Part shown: piece by piece, positions 34,703 to 43,431 of the stretch
Position numbering within the stretch: position 1 is the first letter of the stretch
How the letters are laid out: the number at the start of each line of letters is the position of its first letter
Source of the DNA: Paenibacillus terrae
GTDB taxonomy: Bacteria > Bacillota > Bacilli > Paenibacillales > Paenibacillaceae
Reading direction: 5' to 3'
Length of the DNA: 64,000 nucleotides
Assembly: GCF_000943545.1 (NCBI RefSeq)
Contig: NZ_JTHP01000026.1
Coordinates: forward strand, 1-64,000
The notes under the pieces: model-generated
What the model saw: only the letters and a program-made list of their open reading frames with translations
Databases searched by the model: none
Told to the model about the DNA's origin: nothing
Translations under genes and position numbers: made by a program

Positions 34703-34742
34703 GGGCTGTTTCTTCCTTACAGGGGGGAGGCAGCCCTTTTTT
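34703..34742 (+). terminator. Terminator ending the 24-kb locus
   Basis: GGGCTG (34703-34708) with TTCC after it pairs with GGAGG and CAGCCC (34727-34736), followed by six T residues. It is the first strong terminator after the promoter at 10119, supporting one transcriptional domain. The rest of 34561-35012 has no gene; TATAAT at 34887-34892 may be a -10 for the next gene, with no clear -35. Confidence 0.8.
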
Positions 34743-34960
34743 GTTGAGATTTTTTGGGAAATGTAACTACTTGAAGGAGTTAGCTTCCTGATATTAGGGA
34801 AATAAAACTTTGGTCAATGTAGTCTGGCTTTTTTAGAATGCTTTATATTAGAAGTTTTTCTTATAGATTTTGTGATAGGGAAACCATATAATATATAAGT
34901 TGTATCCAGTATTTTCCGAAAGTGGGGATGCGATAAATTCGTGGTCTTTGGGCTGATATA

Positions 34961-34988
34961 CATAGTTCATAGTTCATAGTTCATAGTT
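34961..34988 (+). repeat. Four tandem copies of a 7-base unit
   Basis: CATAGTT is repeated four times without change at 34961-34988, ending 24 bases before the start codon of the stalk-domain protein gene. The position, between a possible promoter and the ribosome site, means that copy-number change would alter the leader without changing the reading frame. Confidence 0.9.
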
Positions 34989-35012
34989 TAAGCAGACAAA
35001 GGGGATAGAGAG

Positions 35013-35957
35013 ATGAGTATGAAAAAATGGATGTTGAGTTTGACCGCAGTCACGTTGCTATGGGGAGCAACCAGTACAATTCCAACGACGGAAGCAGCAA
35101 GTAGCTCCAAACCGATTGAAGTATTATTGAATGCGAAAAAAATACAGTTTCCGGACGCTAAACCATTTCAGGATGATAACGATTATGTGATGGTTCCCAT
35201 TCGTTTTGTATCCGAAGCGCTGGGGGCTAAAGTAGGCTGGGAGAAAAATGGCGGTCAGTTGGCCGTGTCGATTAAGAATGACGCGCATGTGGTCAACATG
35301 ACGGTGGGACAGAACACGGCTACCGTGGATGGACAGACTAAAACATATGAGACGAAGATTATTCTCAAGCAGAACCGTACTTTTGTACCGCTGCGGCTAG
35401 TAAGTGAAGGCTTGGGTCAGACGGTGGAATGGGACAAGGTCAGCCGCTGGGTTTGGATTGGGAAGAAGGATATTGCCGCGCTGGAGGATACGGGGCATCA
35501 GGCAGTGAGTATTGAGCCGTATAAGAAGGCTATTAACACTATACCGAACCTCATCGATGATGTTGCAGGTAAGCCATACGACAAAGTATTGATCTTCAAG
35601 CAATCTGTTTTGCCTATTAAGCTACTGAACGATATTTATTCTGTTGAACCTTACACGGCTCCTAGCGGCGTACCATATCTCCAAATAAGGGTAAAAACGA
35701 AGTCTACAGCAGGCAGCATTTTTTTCATTACCAAATACAATGATACCCGTCTTCGCACTCCTTTTAGAGCAATGACAAAAGATAATGGGGATGGTACAAA
35801 GATGATCTATTACCCAATTTATTCGTCTGGAGACGAGCTCTTTCAAGGCATAAAAAATTACAAATCTTTTAAACTCCAAGACATTGAATATATTGCATTC
35901 GGATTAGCGTCAAGGGAGTATATTCCGATAATGGTCAACCCATGGAAAGGTAATTAA
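35013..35957 (+). CDS. Secreted stalk-domain (copper amine oxidase N-terminal-like) protein
   Basis: A 314-residue exported protein. The signal peptide ends near TTEA (residue 28). Two stalk repeats follow: PIEVLLNAKKIQFPDAKPF with VMVPIRFVSEALGAKVGWEK (about 35-75), and the second, TFVPLRLVSEGLGQTVEWDK (about 118-140). These Cu_amine_oxidN1 modules are abundant in Paenibacillus and probably anchor or present proteins at the surface. The C-terminal 170 residues have no family I recognise. GGGGA lies before the ATG. The gene is only four bases from the large secreted protein that follows, so they likely work together. Confidence 0.8.
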   Translation: MSMKKWMLSLTAVTLLWGATSTIPTTEAASSSKPIEVLLNAKKIQFPDAKPFQDDNDYVMVPIRFVSEALGAKVGWEKNGGQLAVSIKNDAHVVNMTVGQNTATVDGQTKTYETKIILKQNRTFVPLRLVSEGLGQTVEWDKVSRWVWIGKKDIAALEDTGHQAVSIEPYKKAINTIPNLIDDVAGKPYDKVLIFKQSVLPIKLLNDIYSVEPYTAPSGVPYLQIRVKTKSTAGSIFFITKYNDTRLRTPFRAMTKDNGDGTKMIYYPIYSSGDELFQGIKNYKSFKLQDIEYIAFGLASREYIPIMVNPWKGN

Positions 35958-35961
35958 GCGC

Positions 35962-38900
35962 ATGAAGAAGGCACAATGCATTCTGGCCGTATTGCTGGTG
36001 GGGGTACTGCTACTGTTGCAGCTCCCACCTTTTTCTTTTCTCACAAATAAGGCGGTAGCCGATACGGAAATTACACCGTTGTCCTACTTTGCAGACAAGA
36101 ATGACCGTTACTTTGTCGGCATGATGTACTTCGACATGTGGAAGAATACCGCGGGGAAATGGGTTACAGACGGCGGCAAGGAACCTTATAAGAACATGCA
36201 GGGTGAAGCCACATTCACCTATAAATTTAGTTTTCCGGGTCGTAAAATCAAGGCAGTTACAGCAAGCCTGTATACGAAAAATGACAATGAGAATCACCCG
36301 GAATACTTTAGAGAATCCCGTTCTGATAACTACGAACAGTATGCCTACTCGATGAGTAAAGGCACAGATTATGATAAGGATGTTCGTCCTTTCCAGAAAC
36401 AGGGGCTTGGTACGGACACCACGATTATTCCGATTACAGTAAACATAAGGTTGAATCCAGAAGTACGAGCTGAAAACATCAAAGAAGAGTCATGCCCGAA
36501 CTGCGCAAAAGAAGTAGAAGCCTGGCGTATCTACCAGCCCATCCTCTTCAAAATCGAACTGGACAGCAGTCTAATCGTCAAGCATTTTACTACTGATAAA
36601 AAATCTCTTAACAACGTATTTACACCAATAGAAGATGAACTGGAACCTGATCAATCGTATGATTTCACCCCACCAACCGATCCCAGATATGAGTATGTTG
36701 GCTACAAAAAAAGCACTACGGGTAAACCGCCCATCGGAGACATTTTGCCGGGAAATGTACCCGGATTTACTTATAACGGCTCCTTCAAGCAGTTTACAGC
36801 TTACTTATATTATAAGGAGCTAGAGACGATAGAGCAGCCCCCGACAGGAGTCGCCTGCACTCGACCTACGCCTAGCGGTAGCCAGTCGGACAAATACCTC
36901 GACCCAATGGCTTCAGGTGTTATTAAAGCCGATCAGCGAGGCGCGTCACGTTTTGATGTAGCCAAGGGTATTCCAACTTCTGAAAGCCTGTACGGAAATG
37001 TGCTGGCCCGGAATTACCTGTTTCAGAATACGTTCCAACAGATGAAGGGCGAATGCACCTACAACGTCAAGCTGAAGCGCACTTATGATCTGGAATGGGA
37101 AGATATCAACGATACCCGGCACATGAAGGTCGTGGAGTATTACAAATACGAAATTGTAAAACCTTACTCCTACTGGGCGATCGACAACCTTGAGGTGTAT
37201 GGTATCAAGAACGCACAGCTACGCAACTATGCACTGCCGGGAGGTAGTATTACGATTCCACCACGGAATTACACGCCGCCGTCTGTAGAATCAGCGACCA
37301 ACGGAAAATACTATCCGGCTCCTTCTCCGGGCATCATCGATGGGGGTTCACTTTATATTTATGGCGGCAAGAGTATGCCTAAGGTGCCCAATGAACAAAG
37401 GTCACTGGAGCCTGTGGCCCAGAAGGCTACACCAGACGTGGAGGTGGAGAACGATACCGTGAAATTCAACGGTCAAACGATCATGGACCACCAGCGTGTC
37501 AAGGAAAAGGGCCCGACTCCTGGCAAAATCCCTGAACCCGTAAAAATCGGGCCGGATACCCTCTACAGCCCGGGCCATGTGATTGAAAAGCACAAGACAA
37601 ATAAGCCCGATACGCCTAGTAGCGGTGATATCACCTATACCATTCTCAAAGGAAATATCAATGGCGGTGCAGATAAGATTTTGCCGATTCAAGGGATCAA
37701 TACCGTGACTGTCCACACGCCCGTGGTGAATCTTTCAAGTGTGTCAGACGATGCGGCCCACAACCAGAAAACCCAACCGACGAAAGGTCGATCGGCGCTT
37801 ATTCTGGAACGTCCTTTCTGCGTGACGATTTCAACGGCGGGCCCGCATCTGAATATTCCCGGTTATGGTGATCGGGAGTATGCCAAATATGTGCGAACCA
37901 AGCAGGTGCGATTTCCGTTCGATGTGTACGACAAGGGGAAAACTCAATTCTATCCGCATGGAACCTGGATTGACATTCCGGTAAGGCAACTGGACACAGA
38001 CTTCTATTTGCCCGTATGGGTGGATGAAGGGAATTATACCGTCGAGTTTCGGACTATTGCGGAAAACGCACCGGACGGGTTCACTGAGCAGCGTCATGCC
38101 AATACGGATATCGCGCATCATGTCGCCAATGATGTGGTAGAGATCGAGGTCATCGGACGGATGTATGATTTTCATATCACGGATATTGCCGACTACCATT
38201 GGGAGCGGGTGTTCCGACAGCGCAAAGGAAGCCCGGTGCATAGCGGACTGTCCTATTGGACGGGACTAGGGAACATCGACGGATTGCCAAGGGGGAATCA
38301 GGAGCCGTTTACCTTGCCTGTCCGCCCTGGCAGTCATCCGCATGGAGGATACCAAAATGTGGCGATCAAGACAGGCTACCATTTCAAGTTTGATCTCAAA
38401 ACCAAAGGGAATATGTTCAGCGCCAAGGATGGTATCCGCATCACGCCATCATTCTATTGGGTGAGCAAGGATGGTCGTCAGCGAGAAGAGGTAGAGCTGT
38501 ATACACATGCGGGAAGCCGCAAGTTCATCCGTTTGGGATCGGCGGAGGATCGGGAGAAGCGATATGTCATTTTAAATGAGCGGCTGCGCAATGTACCGAC
38601 GGAGGAAATGCAGGATACAGCAGCCTACCAATACAAGCATGAGCTGAGCGAAGCACAGCGGAGCCAGTCGACGCTGGAACGCTATGTTTCCCTCTATGCC
38701 CAGCGTATCACGCGCAGCAAGACGTGGATCGGCCGTTACGATTGGCTGGTGCTGCCTGCTGCGGTCCGTACCTTGATCGGTCCGAAGACGGACCTGCCGG
38801 ATGGAGTCGATGTCGACCGTGCCAATGCGTCGATTCAGCGCTGGTATGGCGAATATAGCCTGCCTGCTGATGTATACGTGGTTCCTAAAGGGACTGATTT

Positions 38901-39189
38901 ACGTGAAGAAAGCCGTCGCCGGGAGCTAAACGAGCATGCGAGCATATTTAAGAAAACGGGCTACATCATTGTTAACTTCAATTTGGAGTCGCTCCGTCAG
39001 GGGGATACCGAGCGTCCACATTTGCAGTATATTAACGGCCCGCTGCTGAACCAGTGGCAACTGGAAGGCTACCGGAGAGAAGTAAAAGACCCGTACGGGC
39101 AACCCTTTCATTTGCAGGATGGGGATGCAGTGTTTTACCATGCAGACCAGTCCAGCCGGGATGATTTCAGCTCCTTTGTTCCACATTAA
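35962..39189 (+). CDS. Large secreted protein of unknown function (DUF5704-like)
   Basis: A 1075-residue protein with a signal peptide (hydrophobic residues 6-24, cleavage near AVADTE). It is beta-rich with many Tyr, Pro and charged residues and shows no catalytic motif that I recognise. A CPNCAKEVEAW pair of cysteines lies near residue 180, and a few others occur (ACTRPT, GECTYN), which might form disulfides. The region 430-560 is Pro/Gly-rich with low complexity. The pairing with a stalk-domain protein and overall look recall DUF5704 proteins of Paenibacillus, but I am not certain of that label. It begins four bases after its neighbour, so the two share an mRNA. Confidence 0.6.
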   Translation: MKKAQCILAVLLVGVLLLLQLPPFSFLTNKAVADTEITPLSYFADKNDRYFVGMMYFDMWKNTAGKWVTDGGKEPYKNMQGEATFTYKFSFPGRKIKAVTASLYTKNDNENHPEYFRESRSDNYEQYAYSMSKGTDYDKDVRPFQKQGLGTDTTIIPITVNIRLNPEVRAENIKEESCPNCAKEVEAWRIYQPILFKIELDSSLIVKHFTTDKKSLNNVFTPIEDELEPDQSYDFTPPTDPRYEYVGYKKSTTGKPPIGDILPGNVPGFTYNGSFKQFTAYLYYKELETIEQPPTGVACTRPTPSGSQSDKYLDPMASGVIKADQRGASRFDVAKGIPTSESLYGNVLARNYLFQNTFQQMKGECTYNVKLKRTYDLEWEDINDTRHMKVVEYYKYEIVKPYSYWAIDNLEVYGIKNAQLRNYALPGGSITIPPRNYTPPSVESATNGKYYPAPSPGIIDGGSLYIYGGKSMPKVPNEQRSLEPVAQKATPDVEVENDTVKFNGQTIMDHQRVKEKGPTPGKIPEPVKIGPDTLYSPGHVIEKHKTNKPDTPSSGDITYTILKGNINGGADKILPIQGINTVTVHTPVVNLSSVSDDAAHNQKTQPTKGRSALILERPFCVTISTAGPHLNIPGYGDREYAKYVRTKQVRFPFDVYDKGKTQFYPHGTWIDIPVRQLDTDFYLPVWVDEGNYTVEFRTIAENAPDGFTEQRHANTDIAHHVANDVVEIEVIGRMYDFHITDIADYHWERVFRQRKGSPVHSGLSYWTGLGNIDGLPRGNQEPFTLPVRPGSHPHGGYQNVAIKTGYHFKFDLKTKGNMFSAKDGIRITPSFYWVSKDGRQREEVELYTHAGSRKFIRLGSAEDREKRYVILNERLRNVPTEEMQDTAAYQYKHELSEAQRSQSTLERYVSLYAQRITRSKTWIGRYDWLVLPAAVRTLIGPKTDLPDGVDVDRANASIQRWYGEYSLPADVYVVPKGTDLREESRRRELNEHASIFKKTGYIIVNFNLESLRQGDTERPHLQYINGPLLNQWQLEGYRREVKDPYGQPFHLQDGDAVFYHADQSSRDDFSSFVPH

Positions 39190-39198
39190 GAACCCAAA

Positions 39199-39245
39199 AG
39201 AAGCTCACATGATGGGAGATGCTTTTCATCCTTCGGTGAGCTTCT
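39199..39245 (+). terminator. Probable terminator after the large secreted protein
   Basis: AGAAGCTCAC (39199-39208) pairs perfectly with GTGAGCTTCT (39236-39245); the 27-base loop can form an inner GATG/CATC stem. The following T-run is weak (TCTAT). It lies ten bases after the stop codon. Confidence 0.6.
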
Positions 39246-39282
39246 TCTATGCAGGCTGAACTAAAAAAATGTACATGTAAAA

Positions 39283-39324
39283 GGAGTAGGCGGAATGGTG
39301 CTGTACAAGCGAAGCGGTCGCTTT
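39283..39324 (-). repeat. Half copy E of palindromic repeat family 1
   Basis: GGCGGAATGGTGCTGTACAA (39289-39308) and the bases around it match the reverse complement of the right arm of copy C (7790-7840) nearly exactly. Only one arm remains. It is preceded by AAAAAAATGTACATG, as copy C is preceded by AAAAATGTACATG. The surrounding 39190-39504 holds no gene. Confidence 0.65.
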
Positions 39325-39504
39325 AAAAGCGAGTTTCTTTTGCAAAGTGGATGGAGATGGGACGGGGATCATTTTGCTGGATTTAACCGGGTCTTTGCCC
39401 ATGCCCTTCATGCGGTATAATAGACCGATACATCTGTGGGCTTTTTTCCTGCGGAGAACACAAGAACGGATGAATAAGGGAACAATATAACGAAAGGAGT
39501 GACG

Positions 39505-40392
39505 ATGATGGATGAAAAGGATTGCCTGATGTTGTGCTACATTGCAGAAGAACATAGTCTGAAACGTGCCGCCGAGCGTTTGTATATTACACAGCCCGCC
39601 TTGACCTACCGTTTGAACCAATTGGAAAAGGAGTTCGGGGTGCCGATTATCGTACGCGGGAACAGAGGAACGAAGCTGACCATGGAAGGAGAACGACTGG
39701 CTGAATATGCCAAACGAAATTTGAGAGAATTGACCGAATTAAAAGAAGCCGTTATTCACCTGAGAGGTGAGGTAAAAGGAACACTTCGTTTGGGAATTTC
39801 AAGCTACTACGGGCATTATCGGCTGCCGCCGATCTTAAAGAGCTTCAAGGATATTTATCCTGACGTGCAATTTTCGGTTACCTGCGGACTCAGTGCAGAA
39901 ATCTATGAAATGCTTCGCGGGGATGAAATTCATCTGGGTGTCATTCGCAATGATTACCCTTGGTCTGAGGGGAAGCATCTTCTTTCTGAGGAGCATATTT
40001 GCGTGATCTCCAAAGAAGCTGTAGAGCTTGGACAATTGCCGGAGCTTCCGCTCATTCGTTATAAGGACCCGGGCAAACCGCAGCTTTCCGGTCACATGTA
40101 TTCCTCGTTTAACGAATCGGTGCAGGCGTGGTGGAGTGAGATGTTGGGCAGGCCGCCGCGGGTTTCTATGGAGGTGGACAGCTACGAAACCTGTAAGGAA
40201 ATGGTCCGACACGGACTGGGATATTCCATCGTACCCGAAATTTTTGTCTCTCCAAAGGATGAATTGTATGCATTTAATTTGATTCGCAAGAATGGGGAGC
40301 CTGTGCTGCGTCGAACATGGATGTTGTATAAAAATAAATCCAGCCACCTTATGGCAGTGGAAAGATTTGTAGAATGGATGCTCCAGTCTTGA
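39505..40392 (+). CDS. LysR-family transcriptional regulator
   Basis: A 295-residue regulator. The N-terminal winged helix-turn-helix is intact (SLKRAAERLYITQPALTYRLNQLEKEFG, about residues 18-45), followed by the effector-binding domain (about 90-290) starting KGTLRLGISSYYG. AAAGGAG lies five bases before the ATG at 39505; the adjacent ATG at 39508 is equally possible. The amidohydrolase and transporter genes downstream are in the same direction, and two operator-like palindromes lie in the gap, so this protein probably controls them. The effector is unknown. Confidence 0.88.
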   Translation: MMDEKDCLMLCYIAEEHSLKRAAERLYITQPALTYRLNQLEKEFGVPIIVRGNRGTKLTMEGERLAEYAKRNLRELTELKEAVIHLRGEVKGTLRLGISSYYGHYRLPPILKSFKDIYPDVQFSVTCGLSAEIYEMLRGDEIHLGVIRNDYPWSEGKHLLSEEHICVISKEAVELGQLPELPLIRYKDPGKPQLSGHMYSSFNESVQAWWSEMLGRPPRVSMEVDSYETCKEMVRHGLGYSIVPEIFVSPKDELYAFNLIRKNGEPVLRRTWMLYKNKSSHLMAVERFVEWMLQS

Positions 40393-40523
40393 CCTGATGA
40401 AGGCAGCGAATATACGTAATTATTGGCGAATAATGGCGTATTTCAAAAAAAGTCATGTCACATATAAAATAATTTTAAGTATAAAGCCAAAAAATATTAA
40501 ATTTACTTCACTGGCATTCGCTT

Positions 40524-40548
40524 ATACAATGTTGAATATTGATTGTAT
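40524..40548. promoter_or_regulatory. LysR-box-like inverted repeat
   Basis: ATACAAT (40524-40530) and ATTGTAT (40542-40548) are perfect inverted 7-base arms separated by 11 bases, with the dyad symmetry usual for LysR-type operators. It sits in the gap between the LysR gene and the amidohydrolase gene. Confidence 0.5.
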
Positions 40549-40552
40549 ATTT

Positions 40553-40568
40553 ATTCGTTATGACGAAT
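40553..40568. promoter_or_regulatory. 16-base palindrome upstream of amidohydrolase
   Basis: ATTCGT (40553-40558) and ACGAAT (40563-40568) flank TATG. It begins four bases after the LysR-box-like repeat and ends about 20 bases before the chosen start codon. It could be a second half-site for the same regulator or another factor. Confidence 0.4.
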
Positions 40569-40587
40569 GAAAGGCGGCATTCCATTG

Positions 40588-41808
40588 ATGAACTCAACAG
40601 CGAACGGACATAATGGCAGAACGCCATCCCATGAAGAGATTATGAAGGCTGTAGATGCAAAGGACCACGAATTACGGGAGCTTGCCCAAACAATACATAA
40701 ACATCCTGAGCTAAGCTTTCATGAATATCAGGCACAGGGCTGGCTCACAAATACACTGGAACAGGCAGGTTTTGCTGTGGAAAAAGGTATTGCCGGACTG
40801 GAAACCTCCTTCCGTGCGGAATGGGAAGGGAAGTCCGGCGGACCCACAATCGCTCTGCTGGCTGAATATGATGCACTCCCAGCGATTGGACATGCCTGCG
40901 GACACAACCTGATTTGTACCGCATCAGTGGGGGCCGCTATAGCCCTCAAGAAAGCGATGCCGGATCTGCCCGGACGCATCGTGGTGCTAGGCACACCAGC
41001 CGAGGAAGAGGGTGGCGGCAAAATCATCATGTGCGAGCATGGCGTGTTCGACGGCATTGACGCCGTAATGATGGTGCATCCGCAGAGCAAAACGATGGTT
41101 TTGCGCGGGGGATTGGCCTGCGTGGATGCCACGTTTACGTTTCATGGCAAGCAGGCCCATGCCGCTTCCTCCCCGGAGAAGGGCATTAGCGCACTGGATG
41201 CCATGATTAATGCCTTTGTGGCTATTAATTCAGTTCGCCAGTTCGTCACCAGCGACGTGCGTATCCACGGCATTATTACAAAGGGCGGAGACGCCCCGAA
41301 TGTTGTACCGGAGCTGTGCGAGGCTGTGTTTATTTTGCGGGCGCAAACCGTCGTCGGCTTGGCTGAGGTGCGGAACAAGGTGTACCGCGCTGTTCGTGCA
41401 GCGGCAGAAGGCATGGGGGCAACCGTGGATATTGCCGAGGGACTTATTTATGCGGAGCGCAATACAAACAAGAGATTAGCCGCTTTATTCCAGAGCAATC
41501 TGGAGCAGCTCGGTCTGGAGGTTCACGAGCCACCTGCACAGGGGGGCATCGGTTCGTCGGATATTGGCAATGTCAGCCAGATTACCGCAGCAATTCATCC
41601 TTATATCCGACTGGGTGACGCTTCCACGCATACGCCGGAATTTGCTCAGCTTGCGGGAGCGGAGGAAGGTATGATTGAAATGAACTATGCCGCCAAAGCG
41701 CTGGCATTAACGGCTTATGATCTAGTGACCGATCCGATGGCTTTGAATGAGGTACGGACTGAATTTGAACAGTGGCAAGCGCAGAGAAACGGGGGAGCAT
41801 CCGAATGA
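40588..41808 (+). CDS. M20 family amidohydrolase (AbgB/HipO-like)
   Basis: A 406-residue metallohydrolase, expected to release an amino acid or aromatic amine from an amide or peptide. The N-terminal QTIHKHPELSFHE and the metal-site stretch AEYDALPAIGHACGHNL with GTPAEEEGGGKI are typical of the AbgB/carboxypeptidase Ss1 group, as is the dimerisation-domain start KQAHAASSPEKG. The start at 40588 (MNSTANG) is chosen for its GGCGG ribosome site; an ATG at 40567 lacks one. The stop overlaps the transporter start by ATGA, so uptake and hydrolysis of one substrate are likely linked. The substrate is unknown. Confidence 0.85.
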   Translation: MNSTANGHNGRTPSHEEIMKAVDAKDHELRELAQTIHKHPELSFHEYQAQGWLTNTLEQAGFAVEKGIAGLETSFRAEWEGKSGGPTIALLAEYDALPAIGHACGHNLICTASVGAAIALKKAMPDLPGRIVVLGTPAEEEGGGKIIMCEHGVFDGIDAVMMVHPQSKTMVLRGGLACVDATFTFHGKQAHAASSPEKGISALDAMINAFVAINSVRQFVTSDVRIHGIITKGGDAPNVVPELCEAVFILRAQTVVGLAEVRNKVYRAVRAAAEGMGATVDIAEGLIYAERNTNKRLAALFQSNLEQLGLEVHEPPAQGGIGSSDIGNVSQITAAIHPYIRLGDASTHTPEFAQLAGAEEGMIEMNYAAKALALTAYDLVTDPMALNEVRTEFEQWQAQRNGGASE

Positions 41809-43223
41809 GTAGCAACACGGCCGTACCGAGCGGCCCGAAAAAATGGCTGAAAATGCCGCATACCTTTGTCATTCTTATTTTTCTGACCTTAGTGGCCGGG
41901 ATATTGACCTATGTCGTCCCCGCTGGAGAGTTTGAACGGGTTAAAAATGAAACAACCGGCAAAACCCTGCTCGTTCCCGGTTCGTACACTCATGTCGATC
42001 CGAATCCGGTTACGCTGTGGGATATTCCAAAATCCATCGTATCCGGTCTGGTCGATTCTGCCGATGTGGTCTTTTTCATTCTGACCATCGGCGGTGTTTT
42101 TCAGATTATTACGTCCTCTGGAACGATTGAGGCGGTCACGGGAAGAGTCGCGAGATCTTTTTCCAACAAAGGTATATGGGTGATTCCGGTATTTATTACC
42201 CTGTTTTCCGTGGGCGGTTTTACGATGGGCATGTCCACCGAGGTTATGGTATTCGTGCCGATTGGTATTGCTATCGCCCGGGCGTTGAAATTTGATGCGA
42301 TGACGGGTACGGCCATGATTTCACTAGGGGCTTCCTGTGGGTTTACTGCCGGGCTGCTGAATCCGTTTAATGTCGGCTTGGCACAGGCGATTGCGCAAAT
42401 CCCTATTTTTTCAGGGCTGTGGCTTCGTGCCATCCTGCTGGTCATCCTGATCGTCATTACGAGCTTATATATTATGCGTTATGCCAGCAAAGTGAAGAAA
42501 AGCCCGGAAAGCAGCCTCGTTTACGAATTGGAAAAGAGCGCTGAAGACAAGCCGGTGGATCTATCCAATCTGCCTTCCGTACAGCTCAAGCATATCCTGA
42601 TCATTTTGACCGTTGTAGTAAGCTTCGCGATGTTGATCTGGGGAGTGTCCAAAAAAGATTGGTGGATGGAGGAACTGGCGGCCCTGTTTCTTTCGATGGG
42701 AGTCATTTCCGGCTTTTGTGCAGGCTACGGGCCAAGTCGCATTGCGACAGAGTTTGCCAAAGGGGCCAAGGATATCACCTATGGTGCGCTGATTATCGGT
42801 TTTGCACGTTCCATCGTGGTTGTACTGGATCACGGCAATGTGATTGATTCGATCGTTAACAGCCTTGCTATCATGGTGGGACATTTGCCTGAATCGGTAC
42901 AAGTGCTGGGCATGTATGTGTTCCAAAACATTATGAACGTATTCATCACCTCTGGTTCGGGAATGGCCGCAACGACGATGCCGATTATGGTGCCACTGTC
43001 TGATCTGCTCGGCATTACACGGCAGACGACGGTGCTTGCCTTCCAGCTTGGAGATGGATTTTCGAACATGATTTTGCCTACTTCCTCAGCCTTAATGGGG
43101 AGCTTGGCCGTATCGGGTATTCCGTATCAGAAATGGGTTCGCTTCTTTTGGCCGCTACTGGCTGTCTGGTTCGTACTGGGTGCAGTATTCGTGGTTGTCG
43201 CTCAAATCATCGGATATCACTAA
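41805..43223 (+). CDS. YfcC-type membrane transporter
   Basis: A 472-residue protein with about twelve helices. The start KMPHTFVILIFLTLVAGILTYVVPAGEF and the pattern GGFTMGMSTEVMVFVPIGIAIAR with the mirrored C-terminal SGSGMAATTMPIMVPLSDLLG are typical of the YfcC/ArgE-linked group in the ion-transporter superfamily, often annotated as C4-dicarboxylate or basic amino acid carriers (quoted in pieces). GGGGGAG precedes the ATG at 41805 and the gene overlaps the amidohydrolase by four bases. It probably imports the amidohydrolase substrate or exports a product. Confidence 0.8.
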   Translation: MSSNTAVPSGPKKWLKMPHTFVILIFLTLVAGILTYVVPAGEFERVKNETTGKTLLVPGSYTHVDPNPVTLWDIPKSIVSGLVDSADVVFFILTIGGVFQIITSSGTIEAVTGRVARSFSNKGIWVIPVFITLFSVGGFTMGMSTEVMVFVPIGIAIARALKFDAMTGTAMISLGASCGFTAGLLNPFNVGLAQAIAQIPIFSGLWLRAILLVILIVITSLYIMRYASKVKKSPESSLVYELEKSAEDKPVDLSNLPSVQLKHILIILTVVVSFAMLIWGVSKKDWWMEELAALFLSMGVISGFCAGYGPSRIATEFAKGAKDITYGALIIGFARSIVVVLDHGNVIDSIVNSLAIMVGHLPESVQVLGMYVFQNIMNVFITSGSGMAATTMPIMVPLSDLLGITRQTTVLAFQLGDGFSNMILPTSSALMGSLAVSGIPYQKWVRFFWPLLAVWFVLGAVFVVVAQIIGYH

Positions 43224-43234
43224 ACTGAGGAATT

Positions 43235-43300
43235 TACAAAAATCCAATAAGCGACTTCCAATGAACAATATATAGATCGAAATGGTCTAGTTCATCAGCA
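43235..43300. repeat. Diverged partial copy of palindromic repeat family 2
   Basis: CAATATATAGATCGAAATGG and TAGTTCATC (43266-43296) match the core of copy 1, and GCGACTTCCAAT (43251-43262) aligns with the left part. The terminal AGCATTTTGCAT has decayed to GGAATTTACAAA and the right end is missing. It follows the transporter gene closely, as the other copies follow stop codons. Confidence 0.55.
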
Positions 43301-43308
43301 ATACTTTT

Positions 43309-43355
43309 CAGCCCTCATCTTGCCGTGTTCGTACAGGCTTGCTGGGGGCTGTTTT
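43309..43355 (+). terminator. Terminator of the amidohydrolase-transporter operon
   Basis: CAGCCC (43309-43314) pairs with GGGCTG (43346-43351), and inner CTTGCC/GGCTTG extends the stem; TTTTAT follows. It separates the operon from the lyase promoter. Confidence 0.6.
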
Positions 43356-43431
43356 ATGTGAAACGGCAAACAACACGGATTTGTGAAGACAATCCCCGGA
43401 TATTTAAACGCTTTTGGGAGAACGGCAAAAC

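Noticed and set aside
43401..43416. TTTAAACGCTTTTG as a second cre in front of the lyase gene
   Set aside because: It matches only 11 of 14 core positions, and a perfect cre lies 50 bases further on.
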